Below are positions 47,573 through 48,303 of a stretch of DNA of 48,303 bases, one piece after another. The notes below the pieces were generated by a model. It saw only the letters and a list, made by a program, of their open reading frames with translations. It had not been told where the DNA came from and searched no databases. Source of the stretch: RGIG8306 sp964426655 (lineage in GTDB: Bacteria; Bacillota; Clostridia; Lachnospirales; Lachnospiraceae); NCBI GenBank assembly GCA_964426655.1, contig CAYRQT010000012.1, positions 1 through 48,303 on the forward strand, in the 5' to 3' direction. Position 1 is the stretch's first letter, and every line of letters starts with the position of its first letter. Position numbers and translations under genes: made by a program.

Positions 47573-48303
47573 GTGGATAAGTACGAATATCGTCTGAAAA
47601 TGGAGCAGATTCGAAAACTGGCAAGGCAGGAAGACTTTACAACAGCCAAAAAAATTGCGGACTCCATGGATTTCAGACGCGTCAAGGATGCCCGCATTCT
47701 TTGCATGATTTCCAATATTTATGAAAAGAATGGGCAGTTGGACAGGGCCAGAAATCTTTTGCTACAGGCCTATGAATATACTGCCATTGGAAGGCAGGTG
47801 CTGTATCATCTGATTGAATTGGCTATTTCTACAGGGAGATTGGATGATGCCGGAGATTACATCCAGGAGTATAAACAAATCGCACCCCGAGATAAGACTA
47901 TTTTGCTCCTGGAATATCAGCTTCAGGTAGGAAAAAAAGCTGCACCTGAAAAACTGATTCCTTTGCTGAAGGCATATGTGCAGAATGACATGGACGAAAA
48001 ATGGGCAGTAGAGCTGGCCAAATTGTATGATCGGGCCGGAGAGAAAGAGGCTTGTGTGTCTATCTGTGATGAAATCATTATGATGTTTGCATTTGGCGAT
48101 TATGTGGAAGAGGCCATGCAAATCAAACAGAAATATGTGCCGCTCACGCCGTTTCAAAGAGACAAACTGGAAAATAAGGAAAAGTATGAACAGCGTTTTA
48201 TAGCCCTAAAAAAGGAGAGCACTCAGGAGGCCCTGCAGGAAGAATCGAAAACCGCTCAGGCAGAAGAGACGGCAAAAGAGCCGGAACCTGCAGAAGAACC
48301 GGA
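47573..48303 (+). CDS. Partial helical-repeat (TPR-like) protein, continues past the window
   Basis: The frame starts with GTG at 47573 behind AGAGGTG and runs open to the window end, giving at least 243 residues. It begins MDKYEYRLKMEQIRKLARQEDF and reads as helix pairs of TPR type (RILCMISNIYEKNGQLDRARNLLLQAYEYTA, YHLIELAISTGRLDDAGDYIQEYKQI, VELAKLYDRAGEKEACVSICDEII). From about residue 200 it becomes acidic and rich in Glu, Ala and Pro, looking like a linker to a further domain outside the window. It follows recR by 10 bases. Function unknown. Confidence 0.7.
   Translation, partial: MDKYEYRLKMEQIRKLARQEDFTTAKKIADSMDFRRVKDARILCMISNIYEKNGQLDRARNLLLQAYEYTAIGRQVLYHLIELAISTGRLDDAGDYIQEYKQIAPRDKTILLLEYQLQVGKKAAPEKLIPLLKAYVQNDMDEKWAVELAKLYDRAGEKEACVSICDEIIMMFAFGDYVEEAMQIKQKYVPLTPFQRDKLENKEKYEQRFIALKKESTQEALQEESKTAQAEETAKEPEPAEEP

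Noticed and set aside
47011..47715. Minus-strand open frame of 234 codons over recR
   Set aside because: Antisense shadow of recR and the next gene; no start signals.
1..48303. CRISPR arrays, insertion sequences, prophage or attachment sites
   Set aside because: No regularly spaced direct repeats, transposase or integrase motifs, or tRNA-end duplications were seen on reading both strands.

Overview
The window is chromosomal DNA from a low-GC, anaerobic Gram-positive bacterium of the class Clostridia, most likely a Lachnospiraceae relative. The support is a clostridial-type nif operon (NifD with the long clostridial insertion, a NifN-NifB fusion, homocitrate synthase split into omega and alpha genes, a Clostridium pasteurianum-type [2Fe-2S] ferredoxin, a molbindin), strong AGGAGG ribosome sites, a DUF3881 gene, a bacterial V-type ATPase operon and a large Firmicutes-type SRP RNA.

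Layout. (1) 1-13232, plus strand: a complete-looking Mo-nitrogenase operon, promoter - structured leader with terminator - nifH-nifI1-nifI2-nifD-nifK-nifE-nifN/B-fdx-nifV(omega)-nifV(alpha)-anfO-like-unknown beta-repeat protein-PqqD-like protein-mop-terminator. NifH and NifDK form the enzyme, NifI1/NifI2 are PII-type post-translational switches, NifE, NifN and NifB build FeMo-cofactor, NifV makes homocitrate, and Mop binds molybdate. The last genes (AnfO-like, repeat protein, PqqD-like) are the least understood part. (2) 13321-17348: MarR regulator with its ABC exporter, a DUF3881 gene and a tRNA-Arg. (3) 17349-27790: a glycoside-degradation locus on the minus strand (GH78, GH43, GH3, GH78) with a divergent AraC-type regulator whose reading frame is broken at a slippery A-run. 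(4) 27825-30312: an HD/HD-GYP phosphodiesterase and a DEDD exonuclease. (5) 30319-40972, minus strand: a V-type ATPase operon (coiled-coil stalk, C, I, K, F, E, A, B, D) ending in a translationally coupled fusion of a DUF1461 membrane domain with a D-Ala-D-Ala carboxypeptidase. (6) 41048-48303: trmB, tRNA-Lys and SRP RNA (both minus), then pfk-dnaX-ybaB-pepV-recR and a truncated helical-repeat gene.

The most notable items are the attenuator-like nifH leader, whose first hairpin loop carries a near copy of the terminator arm; the unexplained beta-repeat/PqqD pair inside the nif operon; the AraC frame break exactly at an A AAA AAC heptamer; the DUF1461-carboxypeptidase fusion locked to the V-ATPase operon; and an A8 slippage tract in dnaX. 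All family calls are from reading motifs by eye; no database search was run.
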